Positions 24,872 through 34,765 of a stretch of 64,000 bases of DNA are shown one piece after another. The notes under the pieces are model-generated. The model was given only the letters and a program-made list of their open reading frames with translations. It had not been told where the DNA came from and made no database searches. The stretch is from Streptomonospora nanhaiensis (GTDB lineage Bacteria > Actinomycetota > Actinomycetes > Streptosporangiales > Streptosporangiaceae). The position numbers and the translations under genes were made by a program. The stretch covers positions 2,728,001 through 2,792,000 of the forward strand of contig NZ_JACCFO010000001.1 in NCBI RefSeq assembly GCF_013410565.1. The letters are read 5' to 3'. Every line of letters starts with the position of its first letter. Position 1 is the stretch's first letter.

Positions 24872-26095
24872 ATGCCCGAAGCCGTCATCGTCGCGACCGC
24901 GCGTTCTCCCATCGGGCGCGCCTTCAAGGGCTCCTTGAAGGACATCCGGCCCGACGACCTCGCCGCGCAGGTCATCACCGCCGCGCTCGCCAAGGTTCCC
25001 CAGCTGGACCCCGCGGACGTCGAGGACCTGCTCCTCGGCTGCGGGCTGCCCGGCGGCGAGCAGGGGCACAACCTGGCGCGCGTCATCGCCGTCCAGCTCG
25101 GGCTCGACGGTGTGCCCGGGGCCACCGTGACCCGCTACTGCTCCTCGTCGCTGCAGACCACCCGCATGGCCTACCACGCCATCAAGGCCGGCGAGGGCGA
25201 CGTGTTCGTCTCCGCCGGCGTCGAGATGGTCAGCCGGTTCGTGAAGGGCAACAGCGACTCCCTCCCCGACACCAAGAACCCTGTCTTCACCGACGCCGAG
25301 GAGCGCACCGCCAAGCGCGCCGAGGGCGGGGCGCCGCCCTGGCGCGACCCGCGCGAGGACGGCCGGCTGCCCGATGTCTACATCGCCATGGGCCAGACCG
25401 CCGAGAACGTCGCGCAGCTGCGCGGGGTGTCGCGGCGGCGCCAGGACGAGTTCGGCGTGCGGTCCCAGAACCTCGCCGAGAAGTCGATCGACAACGGGTT
25501 CTGGAGCCGGGAGATCGTGCCCGTCACGCTGCCCGACGGCACCGTGGTCGACACCGACGACGGCCCGCGGCGCGGCACCACCTACGAGAAGGTGGCCGAA
25601 CTCAAGCCGGTCTTCCGCCCCGACGGCACCGTGACGGCGGGCAACTGCTGCCCGCTCAACGACGGCGCCGCTGCGCTGGTGATCATGAGCGACACCAAGG
25701 CCGCCCAGCTCGGCATCACCCCGCTGGCGCGCATCGTCTCCACCGGGGTCAGCGCGCTGTCGCCGGAGATCATGGGCCTGGGCCCGGTCGAGGCGTCGCG
25801 CCAGGCCCTGGCCCGCGCCAACATGAGCATCGGCGACATCGACCTGGTCGAGATCAACGAGGCGTTCGCCGCCCAGGTGCTGCCCTCGGCCGACGACCTG
25901 GGCATCGACATCGACCGCCAGCTCAACGTCAACGGCGGCGCCATCGCCGTGGGCCACCCTTTCGGCATGACCGGGGCCCGTATCGCCACCACGCTGCTCA
26001 ACGGCCTGGACTTCCACGACAAGACCTTCGGCCTGGAGACCATGTGCGTGGGCGGCGGCCAGGGCATGGCGGCGGTCTACGAGCGGCTGAGCTGA
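24872..26095 (+). CDS. Thiolase (acetyl-CoA acyltransferase)
   Basis: A 407-residue thiolase that condenses or cleaves acyl-CoA in the cytosol. Cys90 in RYCSSSLQT is the acyl-accepting cysteine; His362 in GHPFG and Cys392 in MCVGGGQG complete the active site, and NEAFAAQ is present. The length and the CSSSLQT motif suit the long-chain/FadA-like degradative group, though a biosynthetic role is not excluded. AGAAAGG precedes the ATG. No fadB-like partner is in the window, so it seems to be a stand-alone gene. The TetR-type palindrome upstream suggests control by an acyl-CoA-sensing repressor. Confidence 0.93.
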   Translation: MPEAVIVATARSPIGRAFKGSLKDIRPDDLAAQVITAALAKVPQLDPADVEDLLLGCGLPGGEQGHNLARVIAVQLGLDGVPGATVTRYCSSSLQTTRMAYHAIKAGEGDVFVSAGVEMVSRFVKGNSDSLPDTKNPVFTDAEERTAKRAEGGAPPWRDPREDGRLPDVYIAMGQTAENVAQLRGVSRRRQDEFGVRSQNLAEKSIDNGFWSREIVPVTLPDGTVVDTDDGPRRGTTYEKVAELKPVFRPDGTVTAGNCCPLNDGAAALVIMSDTKAAQLGITPLARIVSTGVSALSPEIMGLGPVEASRQALARANMSIGDIDLVEINEAFAAQVLPSADDLGIDIDRQLNVNGGAIAVGHPFGMTGARIATTLLNGLDFHDKTFGLETMCVGGGQGMAAVYERLS

Positions 26096-26304
26096 TCGCC
26101 GCACCGCGCCCACGGTGATCGATCATCGCGGCGCGCGCCCGGCGCCGGGCCTTCCCTTCCGCCGCGCCCCGCGGGCGCGGGCGGCGCGGGAGGCCCGGCC
26201 ACGCCGGGCCTCCGGCACCCGCGGATGGCCGCGGCGCGAACGGTGAGTGACGGAACCGGGACGGCCGACCGACAAATCCGGACGTAAAAGCCCGGCTGAG
26301 GGTC

Positions 26305-26333
26305 TTGTCCCAACCGTGATCCTGTTGCAGTGT
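26305..26333 (+). promoter_or_regulatory. Candidate promoter of the DUF4287 gene
   Basis: TTGTCC (26305-26310) and CAGTGT (26328-26333) are spaced 17 bp, about 35 bases before the start codon of the small gene. The match to consensus is moderate. Confidence 0.35.
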
Positions 26334-26367
26334 CGCAGGTAAGTGCCACCCACCTATGGAGGTGCCA

Positions 26368-26613
26368 ATGTCGGTAACCCACTCGCCGGAGACGCACGCG
26401 CAACTGATCGCCCGGATCCCGACCGTCACCGGCCGCGAACTCAGCGAGTGGTTCGACACGCTCGAACAGGGCCCCGGTCTGTCCCGCTGCCTGGAACGCT
26501 CCAACTGGCTGGCCGACGAGTACAACCTCAGTCACGGCTACGCCCAGGCGATCGTCCAGGAGTACGACCGGCGCCGGCGCAACCGGTCCTTCGTACCGAG
26601 GCAGCGCCCCTGA
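26368..26613 (+). CDS. Small DUF4287 domain protein
   Basis: An 81-residue cytosolic protein. It resembles the DUF4287 family: SPETHAQLIARIPTVTGREL, then EWFDTLE, then LADEYNLSHGYAQAIVQEYD, a compact helical fold of unknown function. The start at 26368 is fixed by GGAGGT at 26358-26363; an ATG four codons earlier lies within this ribosome binding site and is less likely. It is a single gene with its own promoter candidate and a strong hairpin downstream. Such proteins are widespread in actinobacteria and often appear near stress or metabolic genes, but no function is established. Confidence 0.8.
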   Translation: MSVTHSPETHAQLIARIPTVTGRELSEWFDTLEQGPGLSRCLERSNWLADEYNLSHGYAQAIVQEYDRRRRNRSFVPRQRP

Positions 26614-26672
26614 TGACCGAGACACGCCCGTGAGCACGGTGCGGGCCGCCCGCGCGGCCGCCCGACACGACG

Positions 26673-26709
26673 ACGGCGCCCCGTCCGGACGAACCGGACG
26701 GGGCGCCGT
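26673..26709. terminator. Bidirectional hairpin between the DUF4287 gene and the Bax1-I gene
   Basis: A perfect 16-bp stem (26673-26688 with 26694-26709) with a 5-nt loop lies between two convergent genes, so it can serve both. No T-run on either side. Confidence 0.65.
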
Positions 26710-26757
26710 GGTGTGCGCGCCCGGAGCGGGCCGCCGGTGCGGCCCGCGGGGCGGGCG

Positions 26758-27696
26758 TCACTCGCTGAACAGCGAGCGGATGATCCAGATCAGCCGGATG
26801 ATCTCGATGTAGAGCCAGACCAGCGTGACGGTCAGGCCGAAGGCCAGTTGCCAGGAGAACTTGCGCGGCAGGCCCATGTTCAGGGCGTCCTCGATGCCGC
26901 GGAACTCGATCATCAGCATGGCCGCGGCCAGGGTGACCGCGATGAGCGAGATGCCCAGGCCCAGCAGGGAGGGTTCGCGCAGCCCCAGGCCGCCCGGGAT
27001 GAACAGCGCCGCCACCAGGTTGACCAGCAGCAGCACGAGCAGGCCCAGCGCCGCCGCCGTGACGACCTTGACGAAGGTGTTGGTCACGCGGATGATGCGG
27101 AACCGGTAGACGGCCAGCACCGCGCCGGCGGTGATGAGCGTGGCGAAGACCGCCTGGGTGACCAGCGAGCCGATGGCCGAGCCCGACGACGCCGCCAGCG
27201 AGAGTTCGAGGATGCCGCTGAGGCCGCCGACGAACAGGCCCTCCAGCGCGGCGTAGACCAGGATCAGCGCCGGGTTGGTGGACTGCCGGAAGCCGATGAC
27301 CAGGCCCAGGATCAAGGCACCGATCGCGCCGATGATCGCCAGCCCCATGCCGAGCGGGTTGCCCGCGACGGTGATGAGGTAGGTCGGCACGGCGGTCAGG
27401 ATGACCATGCCGATGGTGATGGCGCTGCGCACCACCACGTCGTCGATGGTCAGGCGGTCGGCGGCCGAGGGCGCGCCGTAGCCGGGCTGGCCGTAGGGGG
27501 CCTGGCCGGGCTGCGGGTAGCCGTAGCCCTGCGGGGGGTACCCGGGCTGGGGGTAGCCGGGCTGGCCGTAGGGCTGCTGGTAGCCCTGCTGGTAGGGCCC
27601 GCCCTGGCCGTACGGCGCCTGGTACGACTGCCCATAGCCGGCGCGGCCGGACCGCACGGCCCGTTTGAGAACGGGGTTGGAACTCCTAATCTGCAT
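26758..27696 (-). CDS. Bax inhibitor-1 (Bax1-I/YccA)-like membrane protein
   Basis: A 312-residue integral membrane protein. After the typical MQIRSSNPVLKRA start comes a Tyr/Gln/Pro/Gly-rich cytosolic tail (about residues 20-75, imperfect PYGQPGYPQ-type repeats), then seven hydrophobic segments from about residue 85 to the end, finishing with WLYIEIIRLIWIIRSLFSE. This is the actinobacterial Bax1-I-like family. Relatives in other organisms form pH-sensitive calcium leak channels; a role here is inference only. The proline-rich tail resembles those of actinobacterial divisome or membrane proteins that self-associate. I chose the ATG at 27696 for the conserved N-terminus, although the ribosome binding site is weak. 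Confidence 0.88.
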   Translation of the reverse strand: MQIRSSNPVLKRAVRSGRAGYGQSYQAPYGQGGPYQQGYQQPYGQPGYPQPGYPPQGYGYPQPGQAPYGQPGYGAPSAADRLTIDDVVVRSAITIGMVILTAVPTYLITVAGNPLGMGLAIIGAIGALILGLVIGFRQSTNPALILVYAALEGLFVGGLSGILELSLAASSGSAIGSLVTQAVFATLITAGAVLAVYRFRIIRVTNTFVKVVTAAALGLLVLLLVNLVAALFIPGGLGLREPSLLGLGISLIAVTLAAAMLMIEFRGIEDALNMGLPRKFSWQLAFGLTVTLVWLYIEIIRLIWIIRSLFSE

Positions 27697-27839
27697 GTCT
27701 GCGCAAGCCTTTCCAGGGCGTGACCTGTGTGCCCTCAACGTAACGCACGGCCCCGCCCGCTGGTTCCCCGCGAACGTCACGGGTCGGACTCGACGGGTGC
27801 GGGCGGCCCCCGGGGCGTGGTAGGAGGCGGGGGTGGGGG

Positions 27840-27869
27840 TTGACAGCGGCCCCGCGCTGTCCGCATCCT
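27840..27869 (+). promoter_or_regulatory. Promoter candidate giving a leaderless transcript
   Basis: A perfect TTGACA -35 (27840-27845) is spaced 18 bp from CATCCT (27864-27869). Transcription would start about seven bases on, at or next to the ATG at 27876, so the first codon could be the 5' end of the RNA. Confidence 0.4.
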
Positions 27870-27875
27870 CAGACC

Positions 27876-27998
27876 ATGTTCACGCCGCCCCGGTTCCCCC
27901 TGGCCAGCTTCCGGCCCGAAATCCGCATCGGGGCGCGCCGCGGCACCGCCGCCCTGCTGTGTCGCCGCGGGCGCCTGGGCTCTCCGCCCCGCGCCTGA
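27876..27998 (+). CDS. Possible 40-residue leader peptide upstream of the TauD gene
   Basis: This short frame reads MFTPPRFPLASFRPEI, continues with an Arg-rich middle and ends with LLCRRGRLGSPPRA and a stop. It has no ribosome binding site, but the TTGACA promoter candidate puts the transcription start almost exactly on its ATG, as in leaderless upstream ORFs of actinobacteria. It carries a single Cys codon; cysteine-sensing leader peptides precede many actinobacterial sulfur genes, and the gene 400 bases downstream is a TauD-family dioxygenase that may release sulfite. The intervening 398 bases are GC-rich and could fold, but I could not identify a defined attenuator. It is offered as a candidate only. 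Confidence 0.35.
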   Translation: MFTPPRFPLASFRPEIRIGARRGTAALLCRRGRLGSPPRA

Positions 27999-28396
27999 CC
28001 CTCTCACCGCGCTCCGCGCCGCGGTACCACCCGGCCACCCGGTGGCCCCGCCACGGGTCCTGCCTGTGGACGACTCCGACGACACACGGTCGCTTTCTGC
28101 TTTCCTGAAGTGACGATCCGCCGGTGCCGCGCCCCGCCGCGTTCGCCCGTCCCGCCGCGCCGCGGCGGACCGCCTCCCCCGGCGCGGCCCCGCGCCGGCC
28201 GGCGCCGGCCCGGCCCGTCCCGATCCCGTCCGCCTATCCCGACCGCCCGCCCTCCACTCCTGTCCGGCACCACCCTGCGGCCACCGCCGCCGCGCGGCCC
28301 TCGCGCGTGCGGCGGTGGGGCGGCACGGCCGCACACCACCACGCAGGCGCACGTCACCGACACCACTCACCAGACACCGCGAAGGAGAGTGCACGC

Positions 28397-29347
28397 ATGA
28401 CCGTCCTCACCACCGGGACCACCCCCGCCCCCGCGGCGCGCGCGCTGCGCGAGGCCCGCTGCGTCGACGACGCCGTCGTCGAGGGCCCCCGCGTCCTGCG
28501 CCGGCTGCCCGAGGGCGCCGAGGAGCGCCCCTACACCGCCTTCGAGGTCCGCCCACTGGGCCGGGTCATCGGCGCCGAGATCCACGGCGTCGACCTGCGC
28601 GAGCCCATCAGCGAGGAGCTGCGCGCCGAGATCCACCGCGCGCTGCTGGAGTTCAAGGTCGTCTTCTTCCGCGACCAGCCCATCACCGCCCGGCGTCAGC
28701 AGGAGATCGCCCGCATGTGGGGCGAGCTGGAGACCAACCCGTTCATCGACCAGGGCGAGGACGCCCACATCGCCCGCTTCGCCAAGGGCGACATGCCGCC
28801 GAGCTACGAGAACGTCTGGCACACCGACGTCACCTGGCGCGAGGCCCCCGCCATGGGCGCGATCCTGCGGCTGGTCGAGGTCCCGCCGCAGGGCGGCGAC
28901 ACCATGTGGGCCGACATGGGCGCCGCCTACGACAACCTGCCCGACGAGGTCAAGGAGCGCATCGACGGCGCGGTCGCCGAGCACGACGTCATCCCCGGGT
29001 TCGCCCGGTTCCTCGGCCACGAGAAGCTGCTGGAGTGGCAGGACCGGTTCCCGCCGGTGCACCACCCGGTCGTGCGCACCCACCCCGAGACCGGCCGCAA
29101 GACCCTGTTCGTCAACGTCTCCTTCACCACCCGCATCCTGGGCATGGCGCCCGAGGAGAGCGACCGGCTGCTGCGCTTTCTGTTCCAGCAGGCGCACGTA
29201 CCCGAGTACCAGGTGCGCTTCCAGTGGCGCAAGGACTCCATCGCCTTCTGGGACAACCGCGCCACCCAGCACTACGCGGTGAACGACTACCACCCGCACC
29301 GGCGCGTGGCCGAGCGCGTCGCGATCGTGGGCGACCGGCCGTTCTGA
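28397..29347 (+). CDS. TauD/TfdA-family Fe(II)/2-oxoglutarate dioxygenase
   Basis: A 316-residue cytosolic dioxygenase. The iron ligands are His and Asp of WHTDVTW (about residues 141-147) and the distal His in RATQHYAVNDYHPHRR, whose following Arg binds 2-oxoglutarate. VVFFRDQPIT and the FGRP-like IHGVDLREPIS segments are family hallmarks. Members hydroxylate taurine, alkyl sulfates, 2,4-D-like acids or small acids; the substrate here is unknown. AAGGAGAG is ideally placed before the ATG. No sulfonate ABC transporter is adjacent. The possible leader peptide upstream would fit sulfur regulation, which is an inference. Confidence 0.92.
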   Translation: MTVLTTGTTPAPAARALREARCVDDAVVEGPRVLRRLPEGAEERPYTAFEVRPLGRVIGAEIHGVDLREPISEELRAEIHRALLEFKVVFFRDQPITARRQQEIARMWGELETNPFIDQGEDAHIARFAKGDMPPSYENVWHTDVTWREAPAMGAILRLVEVPPQGGDTMWADMGAAYDNLPDEVKERIDGAVAEHDVIPGFARFLGHEKLLEWQDRFPPVHHPVVRTHPETGRKTLFVNVSFTTRILGMAPEESDRLLRFLFQQAHVPEYQVRFQWRKDSIAFWDNRATQHYAVNDYHPHRRVAERVAIVGDRPF

Positions 29348-29407
29348 CCCCGCGTCCGGGGCGCCCGGCACGGCCCGGGCGCCCCGGCCCGCCGGGGCGG
29401 CCCCGGC

Positions 29408-30334
29408 TCAGCCCCGGCTGAGCAGCGAGCGCGCGAAGAACGCCACGTTGGCCGGGCGCTCGGCGAGGCGGCGCATGAAGTAGCCGTACCACTCGTCGCC
29501 GTAGGGCACGTACACCCGCATCCGCCGGCCTTCGGCGGCGAGGCGCCGCTGCTCGCGGTCGCGCACGCCGTAGAGCATCTGGTGCTCGTAGTCGGCGGGG
29601 CCGCGGCCGGCGTCCTCGGCGAGCCGGCCGGCGATCGCGACGAGCCGGGGGTCGTGGGTGGCCACCATGGGGTAGCCGGTGCCGCGCATGAGGATCCGCA
29701 GGCAGCGCACGTAGGACCGGTCCACCTCGCGCCGGTCGCGGTAGGCCACCGACTCCGGCTCGTCGTAGGCGCCCTTGCACAGCCGCACCCGCGACCCCGC
29801 GCCGCTGAGGTCGCGGCAGTCGGCCTCGGTGCGGCGCAGGTAGGCCTGGAGCACCGCGCCCGTCGAGGGGAAGTCCGCCCGCAGGGCGGCCAGGATCCCC
29901 AGGGTGGCGTCCACCGCCGTGTGGTCCTCCATGTCCAGGGTCACCGCGGTGCCCGCCTCGGCCGCGGCCGCGCAGATGCGGCGGGCGTTGTCCAGGGCGA
30001 TCTTCTCCCCGTCGCGCGGCAGCAGCCGGCCCACCGCCGACAGCTTCACCGAGACCTCGGCGCGGGCGGCCAGGCCGGTGCGGGCGAGTTCGGCCAGCAG
30101 CCGGGTGTAGGCGTCGACGGTGGCACGCGCCCGCGCGGCGTCGGTGACGTCCTCGCCCAGGTGGTCGAGCGTGACCTCGCGGTCGGCGGCCAGCGCCTCG
30201 ACCGCGCCGAGCGCCTCCTCCAGGGTGGACCCGGCCACGTACCGGGCCACCAGTTCGCGCGTCACCGGCGCGCGTTCCACGGCCGCGCGGCAGGCGCGGG
30301 AGCGCCCGGCGGCCAGCAGTGCGGTGCGGAGCAT
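29408..30334 (-). CDS. Proline dehydrogenase
   Basis: A 308-residue stand-alone proline dehydrogenase that oxidises proline to delta-1-pyrroline-5-carboxylate with FAD and passes electrons to the membrane quinone pool. The barrel landmarks are EVSVKLSAVG, TLDMEDH, AYLRRTEADC, RVRLCKGAYDEP and the C-terminal YVPYGDEWYGYFMRRLAERP, which contains the Arg pair that binds proline's carboxylate. Length and motifs match actinobacterial PRODH rather than the PutA fusion. It follows the P5C dehydrogenase gene by 81 bases on the same strand, so the two steps are co-transcribed. The divergent PucR-type gene is the likely activator. Confidence 0.95.
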   Translation of the reverse strand: MLRTALLAAGRSRACRAAVERAPVTRELVARYVAGSTLEEALGAVEALAADREVTLDHLGEDVTDAARARATVDAYTRLLAELARTGLAARAEVSVKLSAVGRLLPRDGEKIALDNARRICAAAAEAGTAVTLDMEDHTAVDATLGILAALRADFPSTGAVLQAYLRRTEADCRDLSGAGSRVRLCKGAYDEPESVAYRDRREVDRSYVRCLRILMRGTGYPMVATHDPRLVAIAGRLAEDAGRGPADYEHQMLYGVRDREQRRLAAEGRRMRVYVPYGDEWYGYFMRRLAERPANVAFFARSLLSRG

Positions 30335-30415
30335 GTGCGGTCTTCCCTTCGTGCTCGTGGGCCGGCCGGGGCGGGGCGGGCGGGCGCCCCGCCCCGGCCG
30401 CGGCCGGGGTCGGGC

Positions 30416-32041
<1,626 letters not shown>

Positions 32042-32165
32042 GCGACCTCCCGCGAAAGACCTGGTTGAACTGCACAAACGTAAGAGAGGGGGCGGGGGGC
32101 GGGCGTTGTGCGGCCGTCCGACGTTCGCGCCGTCCGCTTGGCCGATACGACAAAATGGACCCACC
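32042..32165. promoter_or_regulatory. Divergent promoter region of the proline catabolism operon and its regulator
   Basis: The 124-bp spacer contains an AT-rich patch (GGTTGAACTGCACAAACGTA, 32063-32082) in otherwise GC-rich DNA. TTTGTGCAGTTCAA on the minus strand is the best place for regulator binding, but there is no clean palindrome and the -10/-35 boxes are not clear. Confidence 0.4.
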
Positions 32166-34007
32166 ATGGACTCCGTCTCGCCACCGCCCGCCCGTCCGTC
32201 CGGCCTCTCCGACCCCTCCGCGCCCGCCGCCGCGTCCGAAGCCCCGGACACCGGCGCCGGCGTGCCGCTGCGCCGCCTGCTGCTGGCGGTGGGCGACCCG
32301 CTGGTCGACGTCCTCGCCGCGCCCGGCGGCCTCGACACCCGGGTGGAGGACGTGGTGCTCGCCGACCCCGAGGACGACCCCGACGCCTCCCCCGGCGACC
32401 TCGTGCTGCTGATCGGCGCCCGCGGCGCCGCGGCCCGCCACCTGGTGCGCGCGGCCGCCCGGCGCGGCGCGGCGGCCGTCGCGGTCAAGGTCGCCGCGGG
32501 CGGCCCCCCGCTCCCCCCGCCGGGCCGGGGCGGGGCGCGGCAGGCGGGCCCGGCCCGGCGCGGCGGCGAGGAGTCCGCGCTGCTGGGCGCGGTGGCCGAG
32601 GAGGCGGGGGTGGCGCTGCTGGCGGTACGGCCCGAGGTCCGCTGGGACCAGCTGCACTCCCTGTGCCGCAGCGTGCTGGACGACGCCCGCCTGTCCGCCG
32701 ACACCGGCCTCGGCGAGCCCGGCGGCGACCTGTTCTCCCTGGCCCAGACGATCGCGGCGCTGACCGGCGGCCTGGTCACCGTCGAGGACTCCGCGAGCCG
32801 GGTGCTGGCCTACTCCAGCGGCGAGGAGGTCGACGAACTGCGCCGCCTCTCGGTGCTGGGTCGTCGCGGACCCGAGCAGTACCTGGCGCTGCTGCGGGAG
32901 TGGGGGGTGTTCGCGCGGCTGCGCGCGGGCGAGGAGGTCGTGCGCGTGGACGAGCACCCCGAGCTGGGCATCCGGCGCCGGCTGGCGGTGGGCATCCACG
33001 CGGGCACCCAGCCGCTGGGCGCGATCTGGGTGCAGGAGGGCGCCCAGCCGCTCAGCGCCAACGCCGAGGAGGCGCTGCTGGGCGCCGCCCGCATGGCGGC
33101 CCTGCACCTGCTGCGGCACCGCACGGAGACGGCGGTGGGCCTGCGGCTGCGCGACGACCTGCTGGCCAGCCTGCTGGAGGGGCGCATCGAGGCGGCCGCG
33201 CTGGCCGACACCATCGAGGTGAGCCACGAGCGCCCCGCCCTGGTGGTGGCGTTCGCCCTGGCCGCCGGCCCGGCGGGCACGGCGGGCGGGCCGGGTGCGG
33301 CGGGGGCGCGGCGCGCGGCGGCCGACCCCGGCGACCCCTCGGGCCGCGAACTCGTCCGGCGCCGGCTTGTGGACCTCGTCACCGTGCACACCGCCGCCTA
33401 CCGCCGCCGCTCGCTGGTCACGGCGATCGGCGGGCGCATCTACGTGCTGATGCCCGACCTGGCGCGGGGCCCGCGCGGCGCGGCCGAGGCCGGGGAGTCC
33501 TCGGCGGAGGCGTCGGTGCTGGCCCTGACCCGCAAGACCGTGGAGGCGGCGCGCGCCACGCTGGGGGTGGCGGTGCAGGGGGCGATGGGTTCGCTGGTGG
33601 ACTCCCTGGCCCAGGTGGCGGACTCCCGCGCCGAGGCCGACCGGATCCTCGACGCCATGGGCCGCGACCTGGCCAAGGACGTCGCCACCATGTCGGACGT
33701 GCGCACCCAGGTCCTGATCAGCGAGACCCTGGCCTACCTGCGCGCCTCACCCGCCCTGCGCGACCCCAGGGTCAGCGCCCTGGCCGCCCACGACGCCGCC
33801 CACAACTCCGACCTGGTGCCCTCGCTGCTGGCCTACCTGGAGGAGTTCGGCGACGTCCGCACCGCCTCGGCCCGCCTGCACGTCCACCCCAACACCCTGC
33901 GCTACCGCGTCCGCCGCGCGGAGTCCGTCAGCGGCATCGACCTCTCCGACCCCACCCAGCGCCTGTTCACCCACCTCCAACTCCTGCTGGAGCGGACGAA
34001 CCAGTAG
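32166..34007 (+). CDS. PucR-family transcriptional regulator, likely of proline catabolism
   Basis: A 613-residue regulator. After a disordered Pro/Ala start, an N-terminal PucR ligand domain (about residues 35-180, RRLLLAVGDPLVDVL) is followed by a GGDEF-like central part and a C-terminal PucR helix-turn-helix (about residues 560-605: FGDVRTASARLHVHPNTLRY, then RVRRAESVSGIDLSDP). Divergent orientation to P5CDH/PRODH matches the proline-responsive PucR-type activators known in Streptomyces and mycobacteria. The ATG at 32166 is my choice, without a strong ribosome binding site; the transcript may have a short or absent leader. The role as proline sensor is inferred from position. Confidence 0.85.
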   Translation: MDSVSPPPARPSGLSDPSAPAAASEAPDTGAGVPLRRLLLAVGDPLVDVLAAPGGLDTRVEDVVLADPEDDPDASPGDLVLLIGARGAAARHLVRAAARRGAAAVAVKVAAGGPPLPPPGRGGARQAGPARRGGEESALLGAVAEEAGVALLAVRPEVRWDQLHSLCRSVLDDARLSADTGLGEPGGDLFSLAQTIAALTGGLVTVEDSASRVLAYSSGEEVDELRRLSVLGRRGPEQYLALLREWGVFARLRAGEEVVRVDEHPELGIRRRLAVGIHAGTQPLGAIWVQEGAQPLSANAEEALLGAARMAALHLLRHRTETAVGLRLRDDLLASLLEGRIEAAALADTIEVSHERPALVVAFALAAGPAGTAGGPGAAGARRAAADPGDPSGRELVRRRLVDLVTVHTAAYRRRSLVTAIGGRIYVLMPDLARGPRGAAEAGESSAEASVLALTRKTVEAARATLGVAVQGAMGSLVDSLAQVADSRAEADRILDAMGRDLAKDVATMSDVRTQVLISETLAYLRASPALRDPRVSALAAHDAAHNSDLVPSLLAYLEEFGDVRTASARLHVHPNTLRYRVRRAESVSGIDLSDPTQRLFTHLQLLLERTNQ

Positions 34008-34042
34008 GCCCCGACGCGCGGTCGTGCGAGGAGAAGGCCGGG

Positions 34043-34345
34043 CTACGGGGGACCGGGATTGAAGACCGCGTGCGTTCCGACCCTCCGCCACACGACGTGC
34101 GGAGTCCCGGGGCGCTGCTCGCGTCCGTACTGCCATGTCGCCCGCCCGTCCGGCGCCCATGTCATCTCGTACACCTCGGAGGCAACGCCCTGCACCCGCT
34201 TCACCCGTAGACCAGGGCGAAAGGAGCCGCGCACAAGGTCGGGCACGAACTCCTCCGCGACCACCTTGCGGAAGCGAGCCTTCTGCTCCCTGGTGAGGTT
34301 CTTGTAGTCCCGCTTGAAACGGGGAAGGACCTCAAAGGTCGGCAC
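34043..34345 (-). CDS. RelE/ParE-type toxin of a type II toxin-antitoxin pair
   Basis: A 100-residue basic protein. MPTFEVLPRFKRDYKNLTRE followed by KARFRKVVAEEFVPDL resembles the first helices of RelE/ParE-fold toxins, and RVKRVQGVASEVYEMTWAPD gives the central beta strands, ending HVVWRRVGTH, as in RelE-type mRNA interferases. I cannot tell an mRNA nuclease from a gyrase poison without modelling. It begins with GTG only six bases after the antitoxin stop, so production is tied to the antitoxin. Base composition here is visibly less GC-rich than the neighbours, which suits a transferred module. Confidence 0.72.
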   Translation of the reverse strand: MPTFEVLPRFKRDYKNLTREQKARFRKVVAEEFVPDLVRGSFRPGLRVKRVQGVASEVYEMTWAPDGRATWQYGREQRPGTPHVVWRRVGTHAVFNPGPP

Positions 34346-34351
34346 CGCAGG

Positions 34352-34645
34352 TCACCTGTCCAGATCATCGAACATGGCGTCAACGTGATCGTAGACGGCA
34401 CCCTCGCCCGCCTCGATTTGCTCGCTCGCCTCGCGCTCTCCCCGCTGCCAGTCGTCGGTCCAGTACCAGCGCTGGTCGGCGGGGACCACCATCAGGCCGC
34501 GGAGGTGCACGTCGCCGTTGGCGTCGACGGTGAACTCCACCTCGTCGCCTTCACGGATGTGCAGCGCCTCAACGATCTCGGCAGGCACTGTCAACTGGTT
34601 CCTGCGGCGCATGGTTGCCCGCCGCCGACGCTCTCTGATGGACAT
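34352..34645 (-). CDS. AbrB/SpoVT-type antitoxin
   Basis: A 97-residue protein. The swapped-hairpin AbrB DNA-binding domain is at residues 12-50: TMRRRNQLTVPAEIVEALHI followed by REGDEVEFTVD. The acidic C-terminal half (DDWQRGEREASEQIEAGEGA, then VYDHVDAMFDDLDR) would wrap and neutralise the basic toxin encoded next. GGGAGG lies five bases before the ATG. The start is preceded by an AT-rich promoter with a palindrome, consistent with the usual self-repression of such pairs. It is first in a two-gene operon. Confidence 0.8.
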   Translation of the reverse strand: MSIRERRRRATMRRRNQLTVPAEIVEALHIREGDEVEFTVDANGDVHLRGLMVVPADQRWYWTDDWQRGEREASEQIEAGEGAVYDHVDAMFDDLDR

Positions 34646-34676
34646 GGCGCCTCCCCTCGGACTGAGAGGATTTCAG

Positions 34677-34696
34677 CTTATACGAAATTCAGAATT
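34677..34696 (-). promoter_or_regulatory. Promoter and operator of the toxin-antitoxin operon
   Basis: On the minus strand TATAAG (34682 to 34677) is a near-perfect -10 about 32 bases before the antitoxin start. Just upstream, AATTCAGAATT (34686-34696) is a palindrome lying between the -10 and the expected -35, a suitable place for AbrB-type autorepression. No good -35 is visible. Confidence 0.5.
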
Positions 34697-34765
34697 CCCT
34701 GCGGTCGGACGTTCGGGTCCGCGGCCGCCGCCGTAGGGGGCCGCCCCGCCCGGCGGAGCGGCCCC

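Noticed and set aside
27833-28108. A 91-codon frame starting at 27833
   Set aside because: Overlaps the better-placed leaderless 40-codon frame, lacks a ribosome binding site and is His/Pro/Arg-rich.
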